A DNA stretch of 64,000 nucleotides from Paenibacillus phocaeensis (lineage in GTDB: Bacteria > Bacillota > Bacilli > Paenibacillales > Paenibacillaceae), in NCBI RefSeq assembly GCF_900021165.1, contig NZ_FCOQ01000038.1, positions 97,997 through 161,996 of the forward strand. Reading direction: 5' to 3'. A program made the position numbers and the translations under genes. Of this stretch, positions 1 to 8,877 are shown piece after piece. The stretch's first letter is position 1. Every line of letters begins with the position of its first letter. The notes below the pieces were generated by a model, which worked only from the letters and a program-made list of their open reading frames with translations, searched no databases and was not told the origin of the DNA.

Positions 1-36
1 CTGCGTGACGGCAATGGCGGATTGGCGCTGGAGTAG
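1..36 (+). CDS. possible 3' end of a truncated upstream gene
   Basis: Frame 1 reads eleven codons (LRDGNGGLALE) and then TAG at 34-36, followed 25 bases later by an intrinsic terminator. That fits the tail of a rightward gene whose body lies outside the window. A second forward frame is also open across this stretch, so the assignment rests mainly on the terminator. The product cannot be guessed. Confidence 0.35.
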   Translation: MRDGNGGLALE

Positions 37-59
37 ACGATAATCGACCTGATGAGGAA

Positions 60-93
60 AGAGACCTGAGGAGATCAGGTCTCTTTTTTGCGG
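60..93. terminator. convergent intrinsic terminator
   Basis: The stem GAGACCTGA / TCAGGTCTC has a five-base loop and is followed by six T on the plus strand. It also contains the TGA stop of the leftward CYTH gene, so it sits exactly between two convergent genes. Confidence 0.8.
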
Positions 94-581
94 CGCTGCA
101 GATCGCTCCATACCTTCTTGTTGCTGTATCGTTTATCGGTACTGATGTCAGGCCCGAACCAGTCCGGGGGCACAAAGGATTGCGCCTCCTCCTCCGAGCC
201 GAACTCGACTTCCAGCACGATAAAATCGATCTGGTCATAGAGGTCGATTTCCACCGTATGCTTGTCCCATTCGGCGGTCACCCGCCGCTTGGTCAGTGGA
301 ATCGCCTGATGGATCCCGATAATCTGCGAATAAAGCCCTTCCGAGATGGAGACCTCCACTTCTTCCCGGGACAAACCAAATCCTCGTTTGAACGTATGCG
401 TATACTGAACCTCTCCGGTATGCAAATCTTCGATTCTGCGAACCCGAAGCTCCTGATCCTCGTGCAGAGCCAAATATGTCTGGTCGATCGCATGCTCCGA
501 CCGAACCATAAGCTCCCCCTTCTGAATCCAATGCTCCGGATACGCCGGCAACAGAAACTTGCGTTCAATTTCCAGCGGCAA
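75..581 (-). CDS. CYTH domain-containing protein
   Basis: This 168-residue protein has the hallmarks of the CYTH superfamily (class IV adenylate cyclase, thiamine triphosphatase and triphosphate-tunnel enzymes). They are an N-terminal EIERKF signature, a later ELRVRR segment, a THTFKRG strand and a C-terminal acidic EVEF strand. Such enzymes use a metal-dependent beta-tunnel to act on triphosphate-bearing substrates, and the substrate cannot be told here. The reading frame is open further upstream into the esterase gene. The TTG at 581 is preferred because AAGGAGG lies eight bases before it and because it puts EIERKF at the very N-terminus, as is normal for the family. It follows the esterase gene by 52 bases on the same strand and may share its transcript. 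Confidence 0.82.
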   Translation of the reverse strand: MPLEIERKFLLPAYPEHWIQKGELMVRSEHAIDQTYLALHEDQELRVRRIEDLHTGEVQYTHTFKRGFGLSREEVEVSISEGLYSQIIGIHQAIPLTKRRVTAEWDKHTVEIDLYDQIDFIVLEVEFGSEEEAQSFVPPDWFGPDISTDKRYSNKKVWSDLQRRKKET

Positions 582-633
582 CCAAACAACCTCCTTACTG
601 CATGTACCGTACAGCTTTGCTTTCCCTTCGGCT

Positions 634-1593
634 TTACAAACCAAGCATAAACTGAACGATCTTGTCTTGCATCCCCGGCAATCCTTCATGACCAAAGTCC
701 GGGAAAATCTCCAGCTTCTTCGGCGAGGAAATTACGTTGTACGCCGCAAATTGGGTGGATGGCGGACAAATCTCGTCCATCAAACTAACCCCCATCAGCA
801 CTTCGGCTTGAATGCGGCTAGCCAGATGGTGTACGTCAATGTAGCCCAGCTTGGCGAACAGCTCTTCCTCCCGCTCATGCTGCGGATCGAAGCGGCGGAA
901 GTAAAGGCGCAGCTCCTCATAAGCGTTCCGGGCCAAATCCATCTCCCAGACCCGGCGGTAGTCGGACAGGAATGGATAAACCGGAGCAGCCCGGCGAACG
1001 CGCGGTTCGAGCGCGGCGCAGGCCAGCGTGATCCCGCCGCCCTGCGACCAGCCGGTTACGCCAACGCGATTCTCGTCTACCTCCGGCAGATCCATGACGA
1101 TTCCCGTCAATTGCACGGCATCCAGGAAAATATGGCGGAATAGCATGTTTTGCGGATCTCCGTCTACGCCGCGGATAATATGGCCCTGCAGTGTATTCCC
1201 GATCGTCCCCCCAACATCTTCCGACTTGCCGCCTTGTCCGCGGCAGTCCATAGCGAACACATGGAAGCCAAGCGAAGCGTATCCCAGCTTCTCGCTCCAG
1301 TCGCCGGCATTCGCTGAATAGCCGTGGAACAGCACCACCGCTGGCGCCGGGCCGTCAAATTTCGCCGGACGCACATATTGAGCATGAATGCGCGCCCCCT
1401 TCACTCCGGTAAAATAAAGATGATAACACTCTACACCCGGCAACTGATAGTCGGCTTTCTCGATCCGGACCTGCGGATCAACGGCGCGCATCTCGCGTAG
1501 CGCCACCTCCCAATACGCATCAAAATCCGGCAGTTTCGGGTTGATTCCTTTGTACTTGCGCAATTCGTCCAAGGGCATGTCGATAACCGGCAT
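634..1593 (-). CDS. acetyl xylan esterase / cephalosporin-C deacetylase (CE7)
   Basis: The 319-residue protein is an alpha/beta hydrolase of carbohydrate esterase family 7, which removes acetyl groups from xylo-oligosaccharides and other small acetylated molecules. The opening MPVIDMPLDELRKYKG, the nucleophile motif GWSQGG, the acidic residue in LMDEICPP and the histidine in DFGHEGLPG form the expected catalytic triad. The RGVDGD segment before the nucleophile is also typical. There is no signal peptide, so it is probably cytosolic and acts on imported oligosaccharides. The ATG at 1593 follows an AGAGAGGAAGAG ribosome site and matches the family start; an upstream in-frame extension is not supported. 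Length is normal for the family. Confidence 0.9.
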   Translation of the reverse strand: MPVIDMPLDELRKYKGINPKLPDFDAYWEVALREMRAVDPQVRIEKADYQLPGVECYHLYFTGVKGARIHAQYVRPAKFDGPAPAVVLFHGYSANAGDWSEKLGYASLGFHVFAMDCRGQGGKSEDVGGTIGNTLQGHIIRGVDGDPQNMLFRHIFLDAVQLTGIVMDLPEVDENRVGVTGWSQGGGITLACAALEPRVRRAAPVYPFLSDYRRVWEMDLARNAYEELRLYFRRFDPQHEREEELFAKLGYIDVHHLASRIQAEVLMGVSLMDEICPPSTQFAAYNVISSPKKLEIFPDFGHEGLPGMQDKIVQFMLGL

Positions 1594-1675
1594 TGATCTC
1601 TTCCTCTCTCCACAACAGGGTCTGATTTCACCGATCCGGCTTGGCTGCAGCAGCAGCCGCAGGGTCATCGCTCAC

Positions 1676-1704
1676 AGTATAGCTTGACAACGCTTTCTGT
1701 ACAA
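1676..1704 (-). promoter_or_regulatory. predicted sigma-A promoter for the CE7 esterase
   Basis: On the minus strand TTGTAC is followed by 17 bases and TATACT, about 80 bases before the esterase start codon. The rest of the roughly 350-base gap up to 1943 contains a small hairpin (CTCCTT-gcgtc-AAGGAG near 1791-1807), but I see no clear promoter for the rightward SLH gene. Confidence 0.45.
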
Positions 1705-1943
1705 GAGGGATCGGCGATGCTTTTACCCTCTTTTTCGATAGCCTGAACGGCCACGCAAAAAATCGGTTAAAAAGTGAAACATCTGCAACGCTCCTTGCGT
1801 CAAGGAGTTAAACCAAACCGGATCCGGGAGGAGGGAATTGATAGCTTTGGATAGCTTTGCCGCGCCGGACGCTGCCGAGAGGTGGTGCAACCCGGCGGAT
1901 ACGATGCGTTTCACTCACAATTGTTCCAGGGAGGGACTTGCAA

Positions 1944-2876
1944 ATGAAAACGAAAACTTCTTTATCCAAAATTCCGAAGCTGACGCTGCTGATGGTGATC
2001 GTATTTACCCTGATGTTTGGCGGCACCGCCTCGGCGTTTAGCGACATCAAAGGCGACAAGGAGCAGAAGGCGATCGAACGCCTGGAGAAAATGGGAATCA
2101 TCAAAGGGGATTTTCACGGCCGCTACTATCCGGCTCAGAAGCTGACGGGGGCTTCCGCCGTCTCCCTGATCGTCAAAACGCTGGACCTGAACTTTGATAC
2201 GATCCGGTTCATCCAAATGCCAAAAGCCAGCGATTATTACACCAAGGTCAACGATAACGCCTGGTATGCCCAAGCCTTCGTCATCGCTAACTACTACGGA
2301 CTCGACATTCCGAAGGATATCAATCCGGCGGCCAAAGTGACCAAGGAGCAGTTCAGCCACTGGCTGTTCAAAGCCTTGAGCACAAAGGGCGATTACATGT
2401 GGACGATGCAATATTTAAACATCAACGACGAGAAGCAAATCAACAAGGCTTATATGGGCAGCATCCAGCCGCTGCTTCAGGCCAAAATCGTTACCTTGGA
2501 TAAAAAGGGGAACTTCGGACCGAAGCAGCCGGTCTCTCGCAGCGAAGCCGCAGGCATGCTCGATCGAACGCTGCAGTTTATCAAAGACCGCCAACCCGCT
2601 GTGGATCCGGTTCCCGGCAACCTGTACGATTTCGGACTGAACACGGACAAAATCTCCAGCGATGTGACGAAGGTAACGATTTCGGCGATGGCACCTCATC
2701 CGGGTTACGGCCTGGAGGTTTCCAACATTTCCTTCAAGGACGGCAAGGCCATCATCGACTATCGCGTCTTGCCCCCTCAGCCGGATCAATTTTATCCGCA
2801 GGTGATCTCTGAGGTGAAGGCTGTCACGTACATCCCGTCAGGATACCAACCGGTAATCGGGGCACAATCGAAATAA
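1944..2876 (+). CDS. secreted S-layer homology (SLH) domain protein
   Basis: The 310-residue protein begins with a signal peptide (MKTKTSLSKIPK, a hydrophobic stretch, then GTASA before FSDIKG). Three divergent SLH-like blocks follow: FSDIKGDKEQKAIERLEKMGIIKGD, a middle block with NDNAWYAQAFVIANYYGL, and a third near ITLDKKGNFGPKQPVSRSEAAGML. SLH domains bind pyruvylated secondary cell-wall polymer and hold proteins at the surface. The last 80 or so residues, from about VTKVTISAMAPHPGYGLEV, form a separate beta-rich domain of unknown role that is reminiscent of small protease-inhibitor-like or Ig-like modules. The ATG at 1944 is chosen because GGGAGGGA precedes it and the signal peptide starts there. 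Confidence 0.82.
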   Translation: MKTKTSLSKIPKLTLLMVIVFTLMFGGTASAFSDIKGDKEQKAIERLEKMGIIKGDFHGRYYPAQKLTGASAVSLIVKTLDLNFDTIRFIQMPKASDYYTKVNDNAWYAQAFVIANYYGLDIPKDINPAAKVTKEQFSHWLFKALSTKGDYMWTMQYLNINDEKQINKAYMGSIQPLLQAKIVTLDKKGNFGPKQPVSRSEAAGMLDRTLQFIKDRQPAVDPVPGNLYDFGLNTDKISSDVTKVTISAMAPHPGYGLEVSNISFKDGKAIIDYRVLPPQPDQFYPQVISEVKAVTYIPSGYQPVIGAQSK

Positions 2877-2888
2877 TTCCGCGCAAAC

Positions 2889-2936
2889 AAAAGACGATTC
2901 CATCACCGCCAGTCGAGCGGGATGAAATCGTCTTTT
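2889..2936. terminator. bidirectional terminator between SLH and cellulase genes
   Basis: AAAAGACGATTCCATC pairs with GATGAAATCGTCTTTT (one mismatch) around a 16-base loop. With A and T runs at either end it can serve both convergent genes. Confidence 0.8.
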
Positions 2937-2984
2937 GGCATGCTATGCTATTGCTTTAGCAAAGGGGCTCCGGCGACGCCTTCA

Positions 2985-5138
2985 TTATTGCGGCTCTATC
3001 CCCCAGACCAGCGTATCGTTTTGATAAAGGGTGATATGATCCCAATCCGCGTAAGCCGTTTTGGCGGCATCATACGAATAATCGTTGCTCTCGTCGAAAT
3101 TGGACCAGTCGGTCTTGGCCATCCGCAGTTGGATGTCGCCGGACTGCCCGCCTGCGGCAAGTTGTCCGGCCGCTGCGGTAAAGCTCAGCTCAATATAGGT
3201 GTCCGCATTCTCCCCGGACACGGCACCAAACGTATGCTGAATGTTGGCCGCGCCGAGTTGGGCCCAGTCGATCCAAGCGTTCACGTCCTGGCTGCCGTCT
3301 TTCGTAAAGTAATAACGTATCTTCAATGTGCTCAAATCAACGGCAGTCGTCCCGTTGTTCTTGATATTGAACTGCGGCTTGAGTTGATTGTCGGAAGCGT
3401 TCGTGTCCCCGGTACGGTATTGCAGCACCAAATTTCCGCTCCCGGTTCCGCCGCCGCTTGGCGTCGCGGCAACCTCGGCCGAATTCGCGCTTTCCCCGGC
3501 GCCGTTCGCCGCGCTGACGACGTAATAATACGTCGTACCGTTGGTCAAGCCGGTATCCGTGTAGCTTGCGGCGGCAACCCCCGTCGCCACGGTCGTGTAC
3601 GGTCCACCGCTAGTCGTGGCGCGCTTTACGTTATAACTCGTCGCGCCGCTTGATGCTGTCCAGCTTAGCGTAACTTGCGAGTTGCCCGCGGTTGCGGTCA
3701 GGCCGGCCGGCGCCGCCGGAACGGTAGGCGTCTCGCCGCCGCCGGTCGGAATGGCCGGATATGCATTTTGTACCAGTTGAACGAATTGGTCATGGAACCA
3801 GTGTCCGGAAATCGGAGCGCCCGGCAGCGCGCCGGTCAACGTTCCGTCGGCATTGGTATAAGTCGGGTCGCACATTCTGTCGAACCCTTTGCCCTCATTG
3901 TTGGGAATGTCCGTACTGGAGCCGTCTGATTCGCCCGGAGGCTTCACCCATACGAAAGCGTCCAGATGAGAGCCCGGATAACCCGTCGGTGCGGCCTGCG
4001 GAGGCTGGCCCATTCCGGCGCCGCTGGCATTGCACCAGTTCCCGCGATGGAGACGCTTGTCGATCCGTCCGGAATCGGCATATGCATCCACCGTCGTGCC
4101 GCTGGCTCCGGTCGGCCGGTTTGGACCGCCCCACCCGTTGCGAGAGGTGTCGATCAGGAAGCCGATGCTGGACGGCCAGCCCTTGGCCACGAACCCGGAA
4201 TACAGCGCCGCAGTGAAGTCCGCCTCGTCAAAATAAGGATTCCATTCATAATACTTGGCGGATTTCAGTTGCATCCCGTTGATCGCCAAATTCGGGTCGG
4301 GCAGATACGGCTCCTCCAGCGGAGTCGTGTTGGCCGTGTTGGTGATAAAGCCGTCCACGCTGGCAAGTCCGGCCGGCGTCCCGGCGACGACCGATGTAAA
4401 GAAGTCGATGGCCGGCTGCCGGTTGCTGTCCCAGCCCAGCCAACCGGAGTGCCCGATGTCCATGTAGTTGTAGACGTTAGGAATGGCATGCAGCTTTTCG
4501 AGGGCATACCGCGTGGCATCCCGGTAAATGTTGGTCGAATTGGCTTGCGCGCATTTCGGATCGCCCAGGTTCGTGACCAGATTCGGCAGCGAATCGGGCT
4601 CGATAACGGCGACAATCCGAATATCGGCATATTTCGGATCGGAGAATACTTCGACGATGGGATCAATGTAGCTCGTTTTGTAAGTCTGCAGACCCTCCGC
4701 AGTCAAAGGCAACTCCCCGTTGGAAGCCAAAGCGTGACAATCCCGGCCCGGCAAGTTGTAAATCACGAAGGTGGCTACGATCGGCGTACTTCCTTGCTTC
4801 TGGGCAAGTACCTCGTCCATCGTTTCTGCCAGGCTTTTTCGGCCCCCGTTTGCCTCCCCGCCGGCAATGGCCGCCATGCGGTCCAGCCACACCGCCGTCG
4901 GATACGACTTGACGGTCTGCATCTTGGCCTTTAGCGTATTATCGCTGACCTGGGCTATGGAGGTATCGATCAGCGCCGCATAATCGGGATTCACGTACAT
5001 CGTTGCGCCCAAAAAAGGATTGTCGACATGAGCTTCGGCGGCATAACTCTTTTGTACTCCGATAGGCTGCAGCAATGTTAGCGCCAAGGCCGCAACGGCA
5101 ATCATCGCCGTCGTTCGTTTAAAAAGTTTCGAGAACAT
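2985..5138 (-). CDS. secreted GH6 cellulase with FN3 and CBM3 domains
   Basis: The 717-residue protein is an extracellular cellulase. A signal peptide ending near KSYAAEA is followed by a GH6 catalytic domain at about residues 38-470. Its signatures are the IYNLPGRDC block and VIEPDSLPN, where the aspartate is the expected general acid, plus YMDIGHSGWLGW and IDTSRNGWGGP. A fibronectin type III domain (about 478-560) and a C-terminal family 3 cellulose-binding module (about 570-717, LVLQYRTGDTNASDNQLKPQ to LVWGIEPQ) follow. GH6 enzymes invert at beta-1,4-glucan linkages from the non-reducing end side, as cellobiohydrolase or endoglucanase; the mode cannot be read from sequence. The start has AAGGAG seven bases upstream, and a tiny ORF ends just before it. 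Confidence 0.95.
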   Translation of the reverse strand: MFSKLFKRTTAMIAVAALALTLLQPIGVQKSYAAEAHVDNPFLGATMYVNPDYAALIDTSIAQVSDNTLKAKMQTVKSYPTAVWLDRMAAIAGGEANGGRKSLAETMDEVLAQKQGSTPIVATFVIYNLPGRDCHALASNGELPLTAEGLQTYKTSYIDPIVEVFSDPKYADIRIVAVIEPDSLPNLVTNLGDPKCAQANSTNIYRDATRYALEKLHAIPNVYNYMDIGHSGWLGWDSNRQPAIDFFTSVVAGTPAGLASVDGFITNTANTTPLEEPYLPDPNLAINGMQLKSAKYYEWNPYFDEADFTAALYSGFVAKGWPSSIGFLIDTSRNGWGGPNRPTGASGTTVDAYADSGRIDKRLHRGNWCNASGAGMGQPPQAAPTGYPGSHLDAFVWVKPPGESDGSSTDIPNNEGKGFDRMCDPTYTNADGTLTGALPGAPISGHWFHDQFVQLVQNAYPAIPTGGGETPTVPAAPAGLTATAGNSQVTLSWTASSGATSYNVKRATTSGGPYTTVATGVAAASYTDTGLTNGTTYYYVVSAANGAGESANSAEVAATPSGGGTGSGNLVLQYRTGDTNASDNQLKPQFNIKNNGTTAVDLSTLKIRYYFTKDGSQDVNAWIDWAQLGAANIQHTFGAVSGENADTYIELSFTAAAGQLAAGGQSGDIQLRMAKTDWSNFDESNDYSYDAAKTAYADWDHITLYQNDTLVWGIEPQ

Positions 5139-5152
5139 GGGATCACTCCTTA

Positions 5153-5188
5153 TTAGTGATGATTAACGGTTCTGCCCTTTACGGGCAT
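5153..5188 (-). CDS. putative 11-residue leader peptide (uORF) of the cellulase
   Basis: Directly before the GH6 gene an ATG at 5188, preceded by AAGGAGG at ideal spacing, opens MPVKGRTVNHH and stops 15 bases before the cellulase ATG. The start codon lies at the edge of a small hairpin (TGCCC-gtaaa-GGGCA on the minus strand). A second overlapping mini-ORF in another frame (a TTG start giving TRKGGVRLCP) runs into the first. Such an arrangement can couple or attenuate expression of the gene behind it, but I know of no described family with this peptide. The A/T-rich DNA upstream to about 5340 probably holds the promoter. Confidence 0.45.
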   Translation of the reverse strand: MPVKGRTVNHH

Positions 5189-5416
5189 AGGCGAACTCCT
5201 CCTTTTCTCGTCAAATGCCGCCGATCTTCACCTCCCTTTCCCAATACAAGTATGCGCTTTCATAAAAAGATAAAATTAGAATAAAAAGCCAAAATATTAC
5301 ATCTTTATCTTATTTTTCGAATCCAACCTTCGTAAAGTCTAAATTCTTCCGGAATTGAGTTGAATTTCTTTTGACAAAGCGACGAACAGTCGCAGGCTGA
5401 TTGGGAAACGGAGCAA

Positions 5417-5441
5417 TGAAAAAAGACTGGGTGGCCCCAGT
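5417..5441 (-). terminator. intrinsic terminator downstream of the MATE gene
   Basis: On the minus strand AGACTGGG-gcc-ACCCAGTCT type stem is followed by a run of T. It lies about 170 bases after the MATE stop codon. The stretch 5442-5607 between them contains an open frame, but no ribosome site or recognisable protein. Confidence 0.7.
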
Positions 5442-5607
5442 CTATCAGCAATCATTTGAAGTTCAAGACCGAATCGCGCTTGACACTTATTTCCCCGTTT
5501 TCTGTTCATAAAGGCGATCCCCCTCATAAGCACCTCGGCAAGCGTTAGAAGTGAAACTCCTCTCTTTTCGCCTAAATAAGCATCCCGAGCAGCGTTAACG
5601 TAAGCTT

Positions 5608-6957
5608 CTAACCGAACGCCCGAATCCAGCGGTAGCGGTTGACCTTCACGACGGCCACGAAGCATTTCAGGATCTGGTCGGACTTCAGGCAAATGAACGT
5701 CAGCAGCGGCGACAACCCCAACACTGCGGCGCACAGGAAAGCCGAGGGCAACACGATCAGCCACATGAAAATAAGGTCGTTGTACAACACGAACTTCGTA
5801 TCCCCTCCGCTGCGCACGATCCCCGTTAATGCCGGCATTTGGTAAGCCGTACCTACTGCCGTAATGGAGAGCACCGTCATAAACTGCAAGGCCAACGCCT
5901 TGGATTCCGGGGAAATCGCGTAGAAGCCCAGCACCACGTCCTTGATCAAAAAGAGCACCGCCCCCGTTCCCAAACCGATGATCAAATAAAGCATCTGCAG
6001 CGTTTGGGCGTAAGGTTTGATTTTCTCCGGATGTCCGGCACCGATCGTCTTCCCGATGATCACGGCCGTCGCGCTCGCCGAAGCGTACGTTACGACCGAC
6101 ACGATTTGGAAGATTGTAGTTGCGATGCTGTTCGCAGCAATCGCCGCTTCCCCCATATGTCCCAGGATGCCGGACTGCACCGCCATGGCCAGCCCCCAGA
6201 GAGCATTGGAGGCCAGGATCGGCGAGCCGACGCTTAAGTATTGCTTGAAGATCTCCCGATTAAATTGGAAGAAGTCCCGCAGGGCAAACTTTATTTTCTG
6301 ATCGACCCGTTTCAGGTATCCTACCACGATCGCAAGTTCGATGACCCGGGCCGTTAACGTTGCCGCAGCCGAGCCGCGCACCCCCCAGGCCGGGAACCCG
6401 AAATGCCCATAGATCAGCAAGTAGTTCAGACAGATGTTGATGACCAGCGTCGACAGAGAGAGAATAAATCCGACTCTGACCGTCTCCACGCTGCGCAGAG
6501 AAGCCAGCAGCAGATTCGTGGCCGCAAAGAAGAGATAAGAGAAGCCGATGATTTGTAAATACTTAGCCCCCTCCGCGATGACGCTGTCCTCATTGGTGAA
6601 CAAGGACAGACACCCGTGCGGGAACAGGAATACCGCCAGCCACAGCAGCAATGCAAGCCCCAGCGCGAGGCGCATGCCAATGCTGGAAACCTTCTTGATC
6701 GTCCGAATGTCCCGTGCGCCCCAGGCGCGCGAAGACAGAATGACCACGCCTTCGCCAACGCCCATAACGAGCATTTGCAGCAGGAACTGGAGCTGATTGG
6801 CGAGGGCCACCCCGGACAAAGCCGATTCGCTGTAGCCGCCCAGCATGATATTATCCGAAAGGTTGACACTAAAGGAAATAACGTTTTGCAGTGCAATAAT
6901 CGAGGTCAGTCTGAAAAAACTTTGGTAAAACTCTTTTTCCCGTACCCATAAACCCAT
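5608..6957 (-). CDS. MATE family multidrug/metabolite exporter
   Basis: The 449-residue protein has about twelve hydrophobic segments in the two six-helix halves of the MATE family, cation-coupled antiporters of the cytoplasmic membrane. Family signatures visible are the N-terminal FFRLTSIIALQNVISFSVNLSDNIMLG block and, in the second half, SVGSPILASNALWGLAMAVQSGILGHMG. The ATG at 6957 is preferred over the TTG at 6966, because AAAGG lies nine bases before the ATG but directly abuts the TTG. It starts 63 bases after the aldo/keto reductase on the same strand and probably shares its transcript. The substrate is unknown. Confidence 0.9.
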   Translation of the reverse strand: MGLWVREKEFYQSFFRLTSIIALQNVISFSVNLSDNIMLGGYSESALSGVALANQLQFLLQMLVMGVGEGVVILSSRAWGARDIRTIKKVSSIGMRLALGLALLLWLAVFLFPHGCLSLFTNEDSVIAEGAKYLQIIGFSYLFFAATNLLLASLRSVETVRVGFILSLSTLVINICLNYLLIYGHFGFPAWGVRGSAAATLTARVIELAIVVGYLKRVDQKIKFALRDFFQFNREIFKQYLSVGSPILASNALWGLAMAVQSGILGHMGEAAIAANSIATTIFQIVSVVTYASASATAVIIGKTIGAGHPEKIKPYAQTLQMLYLIIGLGTGAVLFLIKDVVLGFYAISPESKALALQFMTVLSITAVGTAYQMPALTGIVRSGGDTKFVLYNDLIFMWLIVLPSAFLCAAVLGLSPLLTFICLKSDQILKCFVAVVKVNRYRWIRAFG

Positions 6958-7020
6958 GACAGGCAACCTTTCTTTTCCGTGCTGCCGTAATCCGCCGTGT
7001 TCGTTTTGCCTTCGAGCGTT

Positions 7021-7953
7021 TTACCAGCCGAGATTTTTGAAGCGGATCTCCCGCTCCCACAGGTCTTGCAATTTCCGCAGCGATTCCTCCGGCAACGCCG
7101 CATCGCCGGCCGCGACATTCTCGCGAAGCTGGGCGCTGTTCCGAACGCCAGGGATGACCGTCGTCACCTCCGGGTACGCCAAAATAAAGCGCAATGCCGC
7201 CATCGTCATCGTGGTCCGATCCTCTTCAAGGAACCGGATTTGCTCCAGCAGCTGGGCCCGGGCCTGGATGACTTCCGGAGACCATCGGCTGCGGACGCCC
7301 GTGAACGAACGGGTTCCGTCGTATTTGCCCGACAACCAGCCGGAATCGAGCGGTACCTTAATGATCAGCGCGACATCCCGCTCTGAGGCCGCCTGGAACG
7401 CCAGTGCCGTTTCCTGATAAAAGATGTTGAACATCACTTCCATGACGCCAAGCCGGGCATGCTTCAGCGCCTCCAGCATTTCCCGGCTGGAATCGACGGA
7501 CACGCCGTACGCCAGGATTTTACCTTCGGCTTTCAGATCCTCCAGCACCTGGTAATGGCCGTATTTGCCGTCCAGGTGATCGAACGGCGGATTGTGAAGC
7601 AATACGGAATCCAAATAATCCGTTTGCAGCCGCATCAGACTGCGCTCGATCGAGTTGCGGATTTGCGCGGCCGAATAATCCGTCCCTTCCGGGGAATGGC
7701 CGAATTTCGTATTGATGACCGCCTTGTCGCGTTTTCGTTCCAGCGCTTTGCCGAGCAGCACCTCGCTTTTGCCTTGGCCATAGTTGGGAGCGGTATCAAA
7801 AAAGTTGACTCCGAGATCCAGCGCTTCATGCACCAGACGGATCGCTTCGTCGTCCTCCATCCCCTCCCAATCCTGCTTGTTGCCAAGCTGCCATGCGCCA
7901 AAACCGATTTCCGACACTGGTTTGCCGGTTGTTCCGTACCTTCTGTACTTCAT
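7021..7953 (-). CDS. aldo/keto reductase
   Basis: The 310-residue NADPH-dependent oxidoreductase has the (beta/alpha)8 AKR pattern. It starts MKYRRYGTTGKPVSEIGFGAW, has FFDTAPNYGQGKSE with the catalytic Asp and Tyr, a Lys in INTKFGHS, and the LLHNPP histidine-equivalent segment. Late in the protein TTVIPGVRNSAQLRENVAA supplies the cofactor-binding loop. ATG 7953 is preceded by AGGAGCGTGAGAGG; an in-frame upstream extension has no support. It is the first gene of a pair with the MATE exporter and is divergent from a TetR-type regulator. One inference is that the regulator controls it, perhaps in detoxification of a carbonyl compound. Confidence 0.88.
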   Translation of the reverse strand: MKYRRYGTTGKPVSEIGFGAWQLGNKQDWEGMEDDEAIRLVHEALDLGVNFFDTAPNYGQGKSEVLLGKALERKRDKAVINTKFGHSPEGTDYSAAQIRNSIERSLMRLQTDYLDSVLLHNPPFDHLDGKYGHYQVLEDLKAEGKILAYGVSVDSSREMLEALKHARLGVMEVMFNIFYQETALAFQAASERDVALIIKVPLDSGWLSGKYDGTRSFTGVRSRWSPEVIQARAQLLEQIRFLEEDRTTMTMAALRFILAYPEVTTVIPGVRNSAQLRENVAAGDAALPEESLRKLQDLWEREIRFKNLGW

Positions 7954-8006
7954 CCTCTCACGCTCCTGCGATGTTTGGATTGGTTGAACGGTGACTCTTG
8001 CCCCAT

Positions 8007-8035
8007 ATTCTAGCTCGAATTCCGATAAGCCGCAA
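8007..8035 (-). promoter_or_regulatory. predicted sigma-A promoter for the AKR-MATE operon
   Basis: On the minus strand TTGCGG is followed by 17 bases and TAGAAT, 54 bases upstream of the reductase start. It lies in the 181-base divergent region shared with the TetR gene, so the regulator could act on both sides. Confidence 0.45.
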
Positions 8036-8134
8036 TGCAATTCCCTGCTGGAATATGGTATACTGATTAAACGAATTTTCCATTATTTCTATCTTAATTC
8101 CTGATAATAACATTTTCTCGGAGGGGGATATGTC

Positions 8135-8698
8135 GTGTCATACTCCCAAATCACCAAAAATGCGCTGGCCCGTTCTTTGAAAAAGCTGATGCTTACCGTT
8201 CCGCTGAACAAAATCACGATCCAGCAGATTACGGCGGACTGCGGCGTCACCCGGCACACTTTTTACAATCACTTTCAGGATATTTACGAATTGCTCGGCT
8301 GGGTGTACCAGACGGAAGTGATCGAAGGCCTGGAGCCGTACCGCAATTACGCCGGCTGGAAGCAGGGGTTTTTGAGCGTGCTGCGCTATACGCAGAAACA
8401 CAAAACCATGTGCCTGAACACCTTCCATTCCTTGGGGCGCGAGCATCTGGAAAAATTTCTGTACGACGTGATTTACGGCGTTGCGATCGAAGTCGTGCGG
8501 GAATTGGCGCAAGAGCGGGACGTGAGCCAGCGCGCGGAACAGGAGGTTGCCGATTTTTACGCGCTGGCCGTCCGCGGGCAGGTGGTCGAATGGCTGAAAA
8601 CAGGGGCCAACACGGATCCGGTTGCAATCGCCGATAAGGTGGGTACCATCCTCGGCGGCAATTTGACCCGCAGTTTGGACAACTACCGGCACGGGTAG
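8135..8698 (+). CDS. TetR/AcrR family regulator (DhaS-like)
   Basis: The 187-residue protein has an N-terminal TetR helix-turn-helix (residues about 5-50, KITIQQITADCGVTRHTFYNHF) and a C-terminal ligand/dimer domain of the TetR_C_7 type, ending GTILGGNLTRSLDNY. This domain is typical of the DhaS subgroup. GTG at 8135 is the start: GGAGGGGG lies seven bases upstream, and the nearby ATG at 8130 is out of frame and soon stops. It lies between the divergent aldo/keto reductase and oleate hydratase, so it may sense a fatty acid or related metabolite. That role is inferred from position only. Confidence 0.85.
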   Translation: MSYSQITKNALARSLKKLMLTVPLNKITIQQITADCGVTRHTFYNHFQDIYELLGWVYQTEVIEGLEPYRNYAGWKQGFLSVLRYTQKHKTMCLNTFHSLGREHLEKFLYDVIYGVAIEVVRELAQERDVSQRAEQEVADFYALAVRGQVVEWLKTGANTDPVAIADKVGTILGGNLTRSLDNYRHG

Positions 8699-8766
8699 CC
8701 CGCCTCCCCCTCGCTTGCTCGAATTCACACGTTGCTCACAAACGACACAATGTTTCCCACATGTGC

Positions 8767-8812
8767 AAACCATGGACATTTGCCTTCAAGTGTCCATGGT
8801 TTTGTTTTTTTC
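8767..8812 (+). terminator. intrinsic terminator after the TetR gene
   Basis: AAACCATGGACA pairs with TGTCCATGGTTT and is followed by a T-rich run. It ends the regulator transcript 65 bases before the oleate hydratase start, leaving little space for a separate hydratase promoter, so partial read-through or attenuation is possible. Confidence 0.8.
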
Positions 8813-8877
8813 CGGGGGATATAGTTGAAGCAGCTCATGAGCAGGGAACCTATTCCATTGAGAAAGGAAGACGACTT

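Noticed and set aside
5140..5300. c-di-GMP riboswitch before the cellulase
   Set aside because: The GCAAAGCC-type core and tetraloop receptor arrangement are not present; only a short GGGCA/TGCCC hairpin is seen.
5339..5764. 141-residue minus-strand ORF overlapping the MATE 3' end
   Set aside because: It overlaps the MATE gene, runs through the terminator hairpin, has no ribosome site and shows no recognisable family.
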